Shown: positions 9,061 to 16,546 of the stretch, piece by piece
Position numbering within the stretch: position 1 is the stretch's first letter
How the letters are laid out: each line of letters opens with the position of its first letter
NCBI RefSeq assembly: GCF_004792695.1
Contig: NZ_SRXU01000002.1
Span: forward strand, 248,001-312,000
Source: Sphingomonas naasensis
GTDB lineage: Bacteria > Pseudomonadota > Alphaproteobacteria > Sphingomonadales > Sphingomonadaceae
Length of the DNA stretch: 64,000 nt
Direction of reading: 5' to 3'
The notes under the pieces: generated by a model
What the model was told of the DNA's origin: nothing
Database searches by the model: none
What the model saw: the letters and a program-made list of their open reading frames with translations, nothing else
Made by a program: the position numbers and the translations under genes

Positions 9061-9626
9061 GCTTCGTCCCCATTGCTGCGCCGACCCGCATATCTGCGTC
9101 GCACGATCTTCCCTGCGCCGCCCAGCATGTGGTCAGCCAGCGCCTTCATGCCCATTGCCAGCTGGTGATTGACGGCGTCCCTGCCGATGCCCAGCCGTTC
9201 CGACGTTTCCCTGACGTCCAGACCTTCGATCTTGCGCAGGAGCACGATCTCGCGAATGCGCGGCGACAGCTTGTCGATCCCGGCTTGCACGCGCCGTAGC
9301 GCGTCCCGCGCGTGAAGCCGCCGCTCGGTCTCGAACAGGTCCACGTCGATCGACACCGTCTCGAGGTCGGCAACCAGATCGAACGAAACGATGCGCGCGC
9401 GCTTGGCCCGGTTGATCAGTTGATTGCGGGCGACGGTCAAAAGATACTGGCGCGGGTTGTGCGGAATGCCGCTGCGCGCGGCGCCAATGACCCGTTCGTA
9501 GACATCGTGGGCGATATCCACCGCGTCGTCGGCGACGGGCCAGTTGCGCCGGATGAAGCGCAGCAGCAGCCCTTCGAGAGGCAGCACCTCTCGACAGAAC
9601 CACTCACGTACCCCCTCCTCGTCCAT
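9057..9626 (-). CDS. fecI: ECF RNA polymerase sigma factor, FecI-like
   Basis: This is a 189-residue extracytoplasmic-function sigma factor. Region 2 is at about residues 15-80 (LLRFIRRNWPVADDAVDIAHDVYERV, given in part: LLRFIRRNWPVADDAV). Region 4 is near residues 125-175 (LSPRIREIVLLRKIEGLDV, then RLGIGRDAVNHQL). The start at 9626 (MDEEGVREWF) is chosen because it gives a normal ECF length and has a G-rich sequence just upstream; the frame stays open another 25 codons. The stop overlaps the fecR start. It heads the glycan operon and probably activates the receptor gene, and perhaps itself, when the receptor is occupied. A perfect inverted repeat lies upstream at 9706-9731. Confidence 0.93.
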   Translation of the reverse strand: MDEEGVREWFCREVLPLEGLLLRFIRRNWPVADDAVDIAHDVYERVIGAARSGIPHNPRQYLLTVARNQLINRAKRARIVSFDLVADLETVSIDVDLFETERRLHARDALRRVQAGIDKLSPRIREIVLLRKIEGLDVRETSERLGIGRDAVNHQLAMGMKALADHMLGGAGKIVRRRYAGRRSNGDEA

Positions 9627-9705
9627 TCGGACCCGCCTTGCTGCCGGGACGCACACTCGCCCGTATTGCTTAGACAATCGGGATCGCGCCTGCTGTAACA
9701 CGAAA

Positions 9706-9731
9706 CGCGAACTATCTCTTTCACGTTCGCG
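9706..9731. promoter_or_regulatory. Inverted repeat upstream of the sigma-factor gene (candidate operator)
   Basis: A perfect 7-base dyad, CGCGAAC, 12 bases, GTTCGCG, lies 80-105 bases upstream of the fecI start. This is a normal position for a regulator site. Nothing else codes here: the 208 bases between fecI and the molbindin gene otherwise show no feature. Which protein might bind is unknown. Confidence 0.4.
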
Positions 9732-9834
9732 CCGGCGCGCCGCGTATCTATCAAACGCCCCCGAGCTGAATCTTCGCCACGCCGTTCAACATTCGACGAT
9801 GCCGTGATAAACGCCGGCGAAGAGATCGGTCGGC

Positions 9835-10048
9835 ATGAAGATCAGCGCGCGAAACCACATTGCAGGCATCGTCCTTTCGGTCACGCGCGGCGCCGTGAAG
9901 GGTGCCGTCGGGCGCGACATCGGCGGGGCAATGTCGTGACCTCGTGCGTCACCGGGAAGGCGATCGCCGGGCCTGGTCTCGCGCGGGCGACGAGGGCGTC
10001 GCGTGCGTGCGGGCCAGCGACATCGTGATCGGCAAACAGGCATGCTGA
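9835..10048 (+). pseudogene. mop: Molbindin (Mop domain) molybdate-binding protein, two frameshifts
   Basis: The first frame reads MKISARNHIAGIVLSVTRGA and on to VGRDIGG, then meets a stop at 9937. The Mop pattern resumes in the next frame as GNVVTSCVTGKAIAGPGLA and again in the third frame as DEGVACVRASDIVIGK before the stop at 10046-10048. Adding one G in GGCGGGGC (about 9922-9929) and one in GCGCGGGCG (about 9980-9988) restores 71 codons plus stop. That is the size of a single-Mop-domain molbindin, which binds molybdate or tungstate oligomerically in the cytoplasm. The repaired frame ends in a 7-base overlap with the ModE-like gene, as expected for an operon. Both lesions are single-base losses in G runs, so sequencing error and genuine decay must be told apart. 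Confidence 0.75.
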
Positions 10049-10440
10049 TCGGGCCCCTGAAGCTCAAGGCGCAGATCTATTGCGGTGACGAGATCGCGAT
10101 GGGACCGGGCAAAGCCGATCTGCTCGAGGCGATCCGGCGTGAGGGCTCGATCTCACGTGCGGGCAAGGCGATGGGAATGAGCTACCGGCGCACATGGCTC
10201 TTGGTCGACGCGATGAACCGTTGCTGGGCTGAGAAGCTCGTCGAGACCGTCCCCGGAGGCGCGAGCAACCGCGGCGCGCGGCTCACGGGGTGCGGCGAGG
10301 AAGTGTTGCGCCTCTATCGCGGGATCGAGCGCAATCTGGACGAGGCGGTGACGGGCGCCCCGCTCGCGCAGCTCACGGCATTGCTCCGCCCCGAGCCTGC
10401 TCACAGCGCCACGCCGCAGGCAGATTGCGGCAGCGCGTAA
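10042..10440 (+). CDS. ModE-type winged-helix regulator (DNA-binding domain only)
   Basis: This 132-residue protein resembles the N-terminal DNA-binding domain of the molybdate regulator ModE: GDEIAMGPGKADLLEAI, then GSISRAGKAMGMSYRRTW and VDAMNRCW, followed by LYRGIERNL. The ATG at 10042 is used because it overlaps the end of the molbindin frame; the open frame extends 13 codons upstream with no family similarity. ModE normally carries two Mop domains after this region. Here a separate Mop gene precedes it, so sensor and DNA-binding parts seem split. It probably controls the divergent genes at 10401-14139 in response to molybdate or tungstate. Its 3' end overlaps the convergent cytochrome gene by about 40 bases. 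Confidence 0.85.
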   Translation: MLIGPLKLKAQIYCGDEIAMGPGKADLLEAIRREGSISRAGKAMGMSYRRTWLLVDAMNRCWAEKLVETVPGGASNRGARLTGCGEEVLRLYRGIERNLDEAVTGAPLAQLTALLRPEPAHSATPQADCGSA

Positions 10441-11395
10441 CGCGGATCGCCGATGAAGGCGCGATCCGTGAGAGCGCCGAGAAATGCCACTATCGCGATG
10501 CGGTGCTCGGCGCCGAGGCCCGACGCGATAGCCCCGTGGCTGTCGGTTGCTTCGCCGAGCGTCTGCGCGCTGCCGTCGTGCAAATAGGGTGCGGTGAGCG
10601 CGACATTGCGCAGCGGCGGCGTTCGGAAACGCCCGTCGTCCGCCCGCCGGCCCGTAACCTCGCCGAGCCCGTGATCTCGCGAGGCGGGCGCGATCGCGTG
10701 AAAGCCGCCGTCGCTCAGGTCCGGACCCGAATGGCACGACGCGCATGCTCTGCGGAAGGCACGAGCACCGATGCGCTGCTGCTCGCTGAGCGCGCGCCCC
10801 TCTCCTGCGCGCCAGCGATCATAAGGCGCGCGGTTCGAGATCATCGTGCGCTGGAACGCCGCCAGCGCCCTGGCAACCGCCGCGATGTCGATCCGACCTT
10901 CGCTTTCGGGAAAGGCATCGCGGAACATGCGGACATAGCGCTGTCGTGACCGAGCCGGTTCGCGATGTCCGCTTCCTTGCCGCGCATGCCCATCTCGACC
11001 GGCGTGGTGCCGGTCAGCGGGATCAGGACCTGCGCTTCCAGCGTCGTCACGCGCGGGTCGGCCCAGGTCAGGCTTTTCGCCCATGCCAGATTTGCCAGCC
11101 CCGGCGCATTCCGCCGTCCCGGATCGCCATGGACACCGGGATGGGTTGCGGTGCTGTCGGCGAAGCCGTGCCGCTGCACATGGCAAGTTGCGCACGACAT
11201 GCTGCCGTCGATCGACAGATCGGCATCGTAGAACAGCCGTCGACCAAGCTCGACCTTGGCGGCCGACATTGCATTACCGGCGGGAATGCGGGGTGTCGGT
11301 CGGTCCTCCGGCCACGCCCAGCCCGCCCGCCCGGCTGCCGCTGCGACGAGCAACAGGCCGGCGGCGACCAGCCAGATCGATCGCGCGATCGTCAT
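10401..11395 (-). pseudogene. MbnH/MauG-like di-heme c-type cytochrome, frameshifted
   Basis: This is a periplasmic bacterial di-heme peroxidase superfamily protein. It starts at 11395 (MTIARSIWLVAAGLLLVAAA, signal anchor). The first half has NAMSAAKVELGRRLFYD, heme motif CATCH and TTPVEMGMRGKEADIANRLG. The second half, in another frame, has RYVRMFRDAFPE, ALAAFQRTMIS, heme motif CASCH, RFRTPPLRNVALTAPYLHDG and FLGAL. The frames join near 10938-10945, where one missing C (AGCGC instead of AGCCGC) would restore 331 codons. NAMSAAKVELGR and TPVEMG fit the MbnH-type branch, enzymes that oxidise tryptophan in a partner protein. It lies 7 bases after the small exported protein gene, which could be that partner. 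Without a sequencing check it should be treated as inactivated or mis-sequenced. Confidence 0.8.
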
Positions 11396-11402
11396 CGCCC
11401 GG

Positions 11403-11921
11403 TCAGGGCAGCCGCGTGACCAGCACCGGCAAGGTCGGCGCTCCGTTGCCGGCGATCTGGAGCACATAGCTGCCGGGCTCCAGCGCGAAGTCAACCATCT
11501 TGCGGATGCCCGAACAGGCGGGCCCCGGGCCATGGCCGACCGAGGCTAGCGCCTTGCCGCCCTGCACCAGATCGATCCATGCCGCCGAGCCGATCGCCAC
11601 GCGATAGGTTCCCGCGCGCTCGACCGTGAAGCCGACCATCCCGCCATGGCTCACCGAGCCCCCCGGGCGCTCGGGGCGCAGAGCGTAGCGGACGCTCGGG
11701 GTGGGCACGAGCGCAAGGTCCACCGCCCGACCGGGCTGGACGGTGGCAGCGCGGAGAGTGAGGGTGTCGATCGCAGCCGAGAGCGCGCCTCTCGCCAGCC
11801 AGCCGGCAAGCTCGGGGGGCAAGGGAACCGCATCCGCGGCGCAATCGGGCTGGGCGTGCTGCGCCAGCGCCGGGCCCGCCATCAACAGCGCCGCCGCTGT
11901 ACCGGCCATCACCCACTTCAT
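11403..11921 (-). CDS. Small exported protein of unknown function, paired with di-heme cytochrome
   Basis: This 172-residue protein has a signal peptide (MKWVMAGTAAALLMAGPALA, cut before QHAQP). The mature part is about 150 residues with two cysteines (PDCAAD and PACSG), several tryptophans (GWLARG, AAWIDL), a glycine-rich loop (VGHGPGPACSGIR) and a beta-rich end (EPGSYVLQIAGNG, LPVLVTRLP). No family was recognised with confidence; the last third resembles a small beta-sandwich of the pre-peptidase type. It is the first gene of a minus-strand pair with the MbnH-like cytochrome and is divergent from a TonB receptor, so a periplasmic metal- or ligand-binding role is an inference from context. 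It lacks the four-cysteine pattern of MbnP. Confidence 0.7.
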   Translation of the reverse strand: MKWVMAGTAAALLMAGPALAQHAQPDCAADAVPLPPELAGWLARGALSAAIDTLTLRAATVQPGRAVDLALVPTPSVRYALRPERPGGSVSHGGMVGFTVERAGTYRVAIGSAAWIDLVQGGKALASVGHGPGPACSGIRKMVDFALEPGSYVLQIAGNGAPTLPVLVTRLP

Positions 11922-12033
11922 CCGAATCTCCCGATCGATGTACGATATTCAGCTATATACAGCTCACTATATCTTTCCATATACGGCGCCTCGAAATGCC
12001 GGCGACAACGCCGCAGCGATGGGGGTTATCAAT
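11922..12033. promoter_or_regulatory. Divergent promoter region with ModE-box-like TATAT/ATATA elements
   Basis: This 112-base divergent intergenic region is unusually AT-rich for the window. It holds CTATATAC at 11953-11960, TATAT at 11968-11972 and ATATA at 11979-11983. The last two form a dyad with a 6-base spacer, flanked by CGG on the right. ModE operators are built from paired TATATA-like arms about 6-8 bases apart, so this is a plausible site for the ModE-type regulator encoded 1.5 kb away. The element sits between the exported-protein and TonB-receptor starts and could control both directions. Confidence 0.45.
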
Positions 12034-14139
12034 ATGCGCAAGATCCTGTTCGCCACGGCGAGCGCCGCGGCGCTGCTGTCGACGCCGGCCTTTGCGCAGG
12101 ACACCGCCGCCCCGGCCGGCGGCGCCGAACAGGACGGCAGCTTCGGCCTCGGCCAGATCGTCGTCACCGGCCAGCGTCCCGACGGCATCGCGATCGGCGC
12201 GGACACGCTGGGTCAGGCGGCGATCGAGAGGTTCAACCGCAACACGCTCGACGATGCCGCGAACCTCATCCCCGGCGTGACCGCCGGCAACAGCGGCGGC
12301 TCGCGCAACGAGCGGCTGCTGTTCGTGCGCGGGTTCGATCGGTTTCAGGTGCCGCTCTCGATCGACGGCATCCGCGTCTATCTGCCAGCCGACAACCGGC
12401 TAGATTATGGTCGTTTCCTCACCCCCGACATCGCCGAAATCCAGATCGCCAAGGGCTATGCCTCGGTGCTCGACGGGCCGGGCGCGATGGGCGGCGCGGT
12501 CAATCTCGTCACGCGCAAGCCGACCCAGCCATTCGAAGCGGAAGCGCGCGGCGTGCTGAACCTGGGCCGCGACGCCGGCTACAACGGCTATTCGGTGTTC
12601 GGGCTGATCGGGACGCGGCACGACAATTGGTACGCGCAGGCGAGCTATGCCCGCAATTTTCAGGACCATTGGGACTTGTCGGGCGATTTCGCGCCGACGG
12701 TGAACGAGAATGGCGGCGCGCGCGATTTCAGCCGCACCGAGGACTGGCGGGTTAACGCCAAGTTCGGCTTCACCCCCAACGCCACCGACGAATATGCGAT
12801 CAGCTATACCCGGCAGGAGGGCTCGAAGAACGCGCCGTTGCACCTGACCGACACCAGCAATGTTTCGCTGCGCAACTGGGCATGGCCCTTCTGGAACATC
12901 GAGAGCGTCTATTTCCTGTCGACCACTGCGCTGGACGACAAGGCGACGCTGAAGACGCGCGCCTATTACAACAAGCTCGACAATCTGCTGCGCTCGTTCG
13001 ACGACCGCACCCAGACCACGCAGGTGCTGAACCGCGCGTTCGACAGCCCCTATGACGACAACGCCTATGGCGGCTCGGCCGAGCTGGCGGTGGCGCTGAC
13101 GCCCGCCAACCGTTTCAGCCTCGCCTTCCACTATCGTCGCGACGAGCACAGGGAAGCGCAGACCAGCCGGCCCGGGCTCACCACCAGCGTGCCCGAACCG
13201 GTGCAGACCAGCATCGAGCGGACATGGAGCATCGCCGCCGAGAACCGGTTCGCCTTTTCGAGCGCGCTCAGCCTGACGCTCGGCGCGAGCTATGACTGGC
13301 GCGATCTCGACGCCGCGGAGGAATATGGCGTGCCGCTGGGCCAGACCGGTGCCAACCGGCTCTACAGCTATCCGCTGCGCAATGCCGATGCCTGGAACGC
13401 GCAGGGCCGGCTGGACTGGACGGGTGCCGACGGCACCGCGGCGCATTTCACCATTTCGTCGCGTGCGCGCTTCCCGACGCTGTTCGAGCGGTTCAGCAGC
13501 CAGTTCGGCACGGCGCAGGCCAATCCCGATCTCAAGCCCGAGCGCGCTACCAATTTCGAGCTCGGCGGCGCGCATCGCTTCGGCCCGGTCCGCGCGACCG
13601 CGGCGATCTTCTACAGCAAGCTCGAAGACGCATTGGTGTCGGTGCGCACGCCGGCCAATCTCAACCGTCGCGAGAATTATGGCTCGGCCGACTATTATGG
13701 CGGCGAGCTGTCGCTTGACGCCGAACTGACATCGACCTTCGCGATCGGCCTCAACTACAGCTACATCCATCGCAGCTTCGATGTCGGTGCAGCCCCCACC
13801 GGCAGCCTGATCCGACCGTTCCGGCTGACCGACGTGCCCGATCACAAAGGCTTCGCCTATGCCTCGTGGAAGCCGGTCGTTGCGCTGGAAGTCGCGCCCA
13901 GCGTCGAGTTCGCGTCCGACCGCACCACGGTCACGCCCGCTTCGGCGAACGGGCTGACGCCGGTCTATTATGATACCGGCAGTTATGTGAGCGCGGGGCT
14001 TCGCATCGATTATGCGGTCCTGCCGCAGGTCACATTGGGGATCGGCGCGCGCAATCTGTTCGATGCAAACTATGTGCTGACCGACGGCTTTCCAGAGCCG
14101 GGGCGGAGCCTTTTCGCGGTGCTCCGCGCCCGGTACTGA
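12034..14139 (+). CDS. TonB-dependent receptor (metal, oxyanion or metal-chelate type)
   Basis: This 701-residue outer-membrane TonB-dependent transporter starts at the ATG at 12034 (MRKILFATASAAALLSTPAFA), nine bases after a GGGGG ribosome-binding stretch. The frame is open much further upstream, but without signal-peptide sense. The plug has GQIVVTGQRPDG, DDAANLIPGV, LLFVRGFDRFQVPLSIDG and ASVLDGPGAMGGAVNLVTRK. The barrel ends in VLRARY. It lacks an STN domain and is shorter than the two carbohydrate receptors in the window. A promoter shared with the di-heme cytochrome pair, and the nearby ModE/Mop genes, suggest metal or metal-oxyanion uptake. The substrate is not determined by sequence; copper chelates and molybdate are both candidates. 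Confidence 0.9.
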   Translation: MRKILFATASAAALLSTPAFAQDTAAPAGGAEQDGSFGLGQIVVTGQRPDGIAIGADTLGQAAIERFNRNTLDDAANLIPGVTAGNSGGSRNERLLFVRGFDRFQVPLSIDGIRVYLPADNRLDYGRFLTPDIAEIQIAKGYASVLDGPGAMGGAVNLVTRKPTQPFEAEARGVLNLGRDAGYNGYSVFGLIGTRHDNWYAQASYARNFQDHWDLSGDFAPTVNENGGARDFSRTEDWRVNAKFGFTPNATDEYAISYTRQEGSKNAPLHLTDTSNVSLRNWAWPFWNIESVYFLSTTALDDKATLKTRAYYNKLDNLLRSFDDRTQTTQVLNRAFDSPYDDNAYGGSAELAVALTPANRFSLAFHYRRDEHREAQTSRPGLTTSVPEPVQTSIERTWSIAAENRFAFSSALSLTLGASYDWRDLDAAEEYGVPLGQTGANRLYSYPLRNADAWNAQGRLDWTGADGTAAHFTISSRARFPTLFERFSSQFGTAQANPDLKPERATNFELGGAHRFGPVRATAAIFYSKLEDALVSVRTPANLNRRENYGSADYYGGELSLDAELTSTFAIGLNYSYIHRSFDVGAAPTGSLIRPFRLTDVPDHKGFAYASWKPVVALEVAPSVEFASDRTTVTPASANGLTPVYYDTGSYVSAGLRIDYAVLPQVTLGIGARNLFDANYVLTDGFPEPGRSLFAVLRARY

Positions 14140-14312
14140 GTCATCCGGGGCGCCTGCCGTCCGTGCGAAAGGCTGCCGGCGGGCCGGGGACGCCTCTCGT
14201 CGCTGACAATTCGCGCGTCTCCGCGCTCGGATAGCTTGCGGACAGCTGGATGCCGGGCCAAGCTGGTGTATCCTCACTCCGTAATTCCGTTCGCTCCGAA
14301 GAGTTTACCGGC

Positions 14313-16217
14313 ATGTCGTCAGGCCCCCACCGTTCAACGGGCGAAATCGAAAATTCGGCACCGGTGGATGATTCCGTTCCGGCCGGGTTCCACAGCACGA
14401 TGCAGCGGTGGCTCGACAATTCGGAAGCCATGACCGAGATCGCCCGCACCGCGGCGGATTCGATCGAACTCGACTTTCAGCGAGATCTGGAGTCGCAGAA
14501 AATGCGGACCTATCCGCTCCTCAGCCCCGACAGCCTCGCGGCGGCACTTGTCGACGGCTCGGGCCGGATCGTCGCGGCAAGTCCGGTTTTCGTCGCCGAG
14601 AAGGCCGAGCGCTATGTCGATGCGGCGCTCGTCAGCCAAGTTCTCCGAACCGGGCAGACCCGTGTCGCTCCGGTCGCGATCGAATCGATCGACGGCGGGC
14701 TCGATCCGGTGATCTTCGCCTATGGCGCGGGGCTGCAGGCGGCTTCGTGGATCCTCCCGGCGGAGATTCGGGATCGCGCCGAGCGTGCCAGCGGTCACGT
14801 CGTGGTGCTCGCGACGATCACCAGCCTCCGCGCCACCCCGCTAAAGGCCGCATGCGAGAGTTTCGGCCTGACCGGGCTGCAGACCCGCGTCGCCATGGCA
14901 ACCATCCGGTGCGGCACGATCAAGCAGGCGGCGGCGCAGCTCGACATCTCCTACGACACCGCGCGCGAGGCCCTGTCCGAAGCGATGCGTCGCGTCGGCG
15001 TCGATCGGCTCCCGGCGCTGGTCGCCAGCCTCGCCTCGCTCGCCTTCGGCGTGCTGCCCGAAGGGTCGGCCGCCGGCCTGCTCGAGGATATCTGGGGGCT
15101 TTCGCCCCGCCAGGCGGCGCTCGCCACGTTGATCGCGGAAGGCCTGTCGCGCGACGTTGCGGCGCAGCGGCTCGGAATCTCGCGCGCGACGGCAAAGAAG
15201 GAGCTCGATCGCACCTATGGGTGCCTCGGCGTTTCCAGCGCCGCGGCCTTGGCGCGCGCGGTGATCGAGGCGCAGGCGCTGTCCTGCACGACGGCCGCGA
15301 CGCAGGGCCAGGTCGCGCTCGCGCACGATCACGCCGAGCCGCTCCGCCTGATGCCGCGCCCCGACGGCACGCGCATCGCGTGGAGCGACTATGGGCCGGC
15401 ATCGGGCAAGCCGGTTCTCGTGGTGCACAGCAGCATGACCTCGCGGCCGGTGAGCCGCGCGCTGGTGGCGGCGCTGCAGGCAGCGGGCGGACGACCGATC
15501 GCGATCGACCGTCCCGGGTTCGGCATGTCGGATCCGCTTCCCGGCATGGAGCCGGGCAGGCACGATCCGTTCGCAGCCGCCGCGCGGGATGTCCTGTCGG
15601 TCTGCCACAAGCTCAAGATCACGTCGCTGGACGTGGTCGCGCGCGGCGGGGCGCAGCATGTGCTCGCGCTCGCGGACACGGACCCGGCGCTGCTCGACCG
15701 GGTGGTCTTGGTCAACCCCGACCCCCATACCGAAGAGACCGGCCGCCGCTGGGGGCCGATGGGCGCGGTCAAGGAAGCCTATTTCCGCAACCCGCGCCTC
15801 GTCGCGCTGATGGTCCGCATGATCTCGGCGCACCTGACGCAGGAGCGCGTGGCGCGGATGATGGAACGATCCTTCGCGGGAAGCCCGCCCGATCTCGACG
15901 CGCTTCGCGACCCCCGGATCCGCATCGACTATTACCGCGCGGTTCGCATGTTCGCGACCGGACGCGTCGCGGGCTATGTCAACGAGCAGATCGCCCTTGC
16001 AACCGCGACGCGCCCGGCGCCGCGCCCCCGGCACAAGCGCTGGACGATATTGATCGGCGAACATGACGCGCTGCACGATCCCGCCGACGTGCGCGCCTAT
16101 TGGCAGGCGGTTCTGCCCGGCGCCGGATTCGTCGAGGTGGCGGGCGCGGGGCGGCTGCTCGCGATGACCGACGCGAGCCTCGTCGCGCGGACTTTGACCG
16201 ACATTCCATCGCGCTGA
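14313..16217 (+). CDS. Double-HTH transcriptional regulator fused to a catalytically dead alpha/beta-hydrolase domain
   Basis: This 634-residue protein starts MSSGPHRSTGE (other ATGs upstream at 14250 and downstream). Residues about 70-160 are PAS-like (LAAALVDGSGRIVAASPVFV). Residues about 185-240 (LTGLQTRVAMATIRCG, QLDISYDTAREAL) and 262-320 (LSPRQAALATLIAEGLS, RLGISRATAKKEL) form two LuxR-type helix-turn-helix segments. From about 345 to the end is an alpha/beta-hydrolase fold: VLVVHSSM, IAIDRPGFGMSDP, a lid region, and the acid-like GEHDALHD. The nucleophile elbow reads VVARGGAQ instead of G-x-S-x-G, and the position of the catalytic His reads GAGRLL. The hydrolase part is therefore probably a ligand sensor rather than an enzyme. 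It lies upstream of, and parallel to, the giant autotransporter, which it may regulate (inference). Confidence 0.85.
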   Translation: MSSGPHRSTGEIENSAPVDDSVPAGFHSTMQRWLDNSEAMTEIARTAADSIELDFQRDLESQKMRTYPLLSPDSLAAALVDGSGRIVAASPVFVAEKAERYVDAALVSQVLRTGQTRVAPVAIESIDGGLDPVIFAYGAGLQAASWILPAEIRDRAERASGHVVVLATITSLRATPLKAACESFGLTGLQTRVAMATIRCGTIKQAAAQLDISYDTAREALSEAMRRVGVDRLPALVASLASLAFGVLPEGSAAGLLEDIWGLSPRQAALATLIAEGLSRDVAAQRLGISRATAKKELDRTYGCLGVSSAAALARAVIEAQALSCTTAATQGQVALAHDHAEPLRLMPRPDGTRIAWSDYGPASGKPVLVVHSSMTSRPVSRALVAALQAAGGRPIAIDRPGFGMSDPLPGMEPGRHDPFAAAARDVLSVCHKLKITSLDVVARGGAQHVLALADTDPALLDRVVLVNPDPHTEETGRRWGPMGAVKEAYFRNPRLVALMVRMISAHLTQERVARMMERSFAGSPPDLDALRDPRIRIDYYRAVRMFATGRVAGYVNEQIALATATRPAPRPRHKRWTILIGEHDALHDPADVRAYWQAVLPGAGFVEVAGAGRLLAMTDASLVARTLTDIPSR

Positions 16218-16546
16218 GCCGCACTCTTCGGACGAAGCTCACCCCACAAATGGGGATACCCACCGGACGCGCGCGGGGCCAGTTTCCCCGGCAACCGGGG
16301 GGAGCCCGGCGCCGCTGCGGAAGCGCGGCTCCGGCACCGTGTCGTGCCGGCGCACTCGCGTGCGCCGGCCGGCCATCCCCGATCGGGAGGAATGGCGCGC
16401 TTATCCTCGCAGGGTAGCGCGAAGCGGAGAGAGCGGGCTGCGGGGCGCACGCCCTTCCCGGCCGGAATGACGAAAAATTCGAGCGGGCGCGGTCATCCGA
16501 TCACGGCTCTGGCGAGCACGCGTCCGCCCGCCAACGGGGGTAATTT
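16218..16546. repeat. 329-base intergenic region with three strong hairpins (REP-like)
   Basis: No gene is visible between the regulator and the autotransporter. There are three inverted repeats: CCCCA-CAAA-TGGGG at 16242-16255, CCCCGG-CAA-CCGGGG at 16286-16300, and a perfect 10-base stem GCCGGCGCAC-TCGC-GTGCGCCGGC at 16346-16369. The tail near 16450-16475 (CCCTTCCCGGCCGGAATGAC) resembles the short palindromic intergenic elements common in sphingomonad genomes; that comparison is from memory. The first hairpin could end the regulator transcript, or act as an operator. A ribosome-binding stretch GGGGGT precedes the autotransporter ATG. Confidence 0.6.

Noticed and set aside
9786..9869. A 27-residue minus-strand frame (MPAMWFRALIFMPTDLF...) with AAAGGA before its ATG
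   Set aside because: It is antisense to the start of the molbindin gene, whose protein pattern is far more convincing.
10841..11533. An open frame starting upstream of 11395 for the di-heme cytochrome
   Set aside because: The extra 46 residues overlap the exported-protein gene and precede a good signal anchor at 11395; they are not coding.
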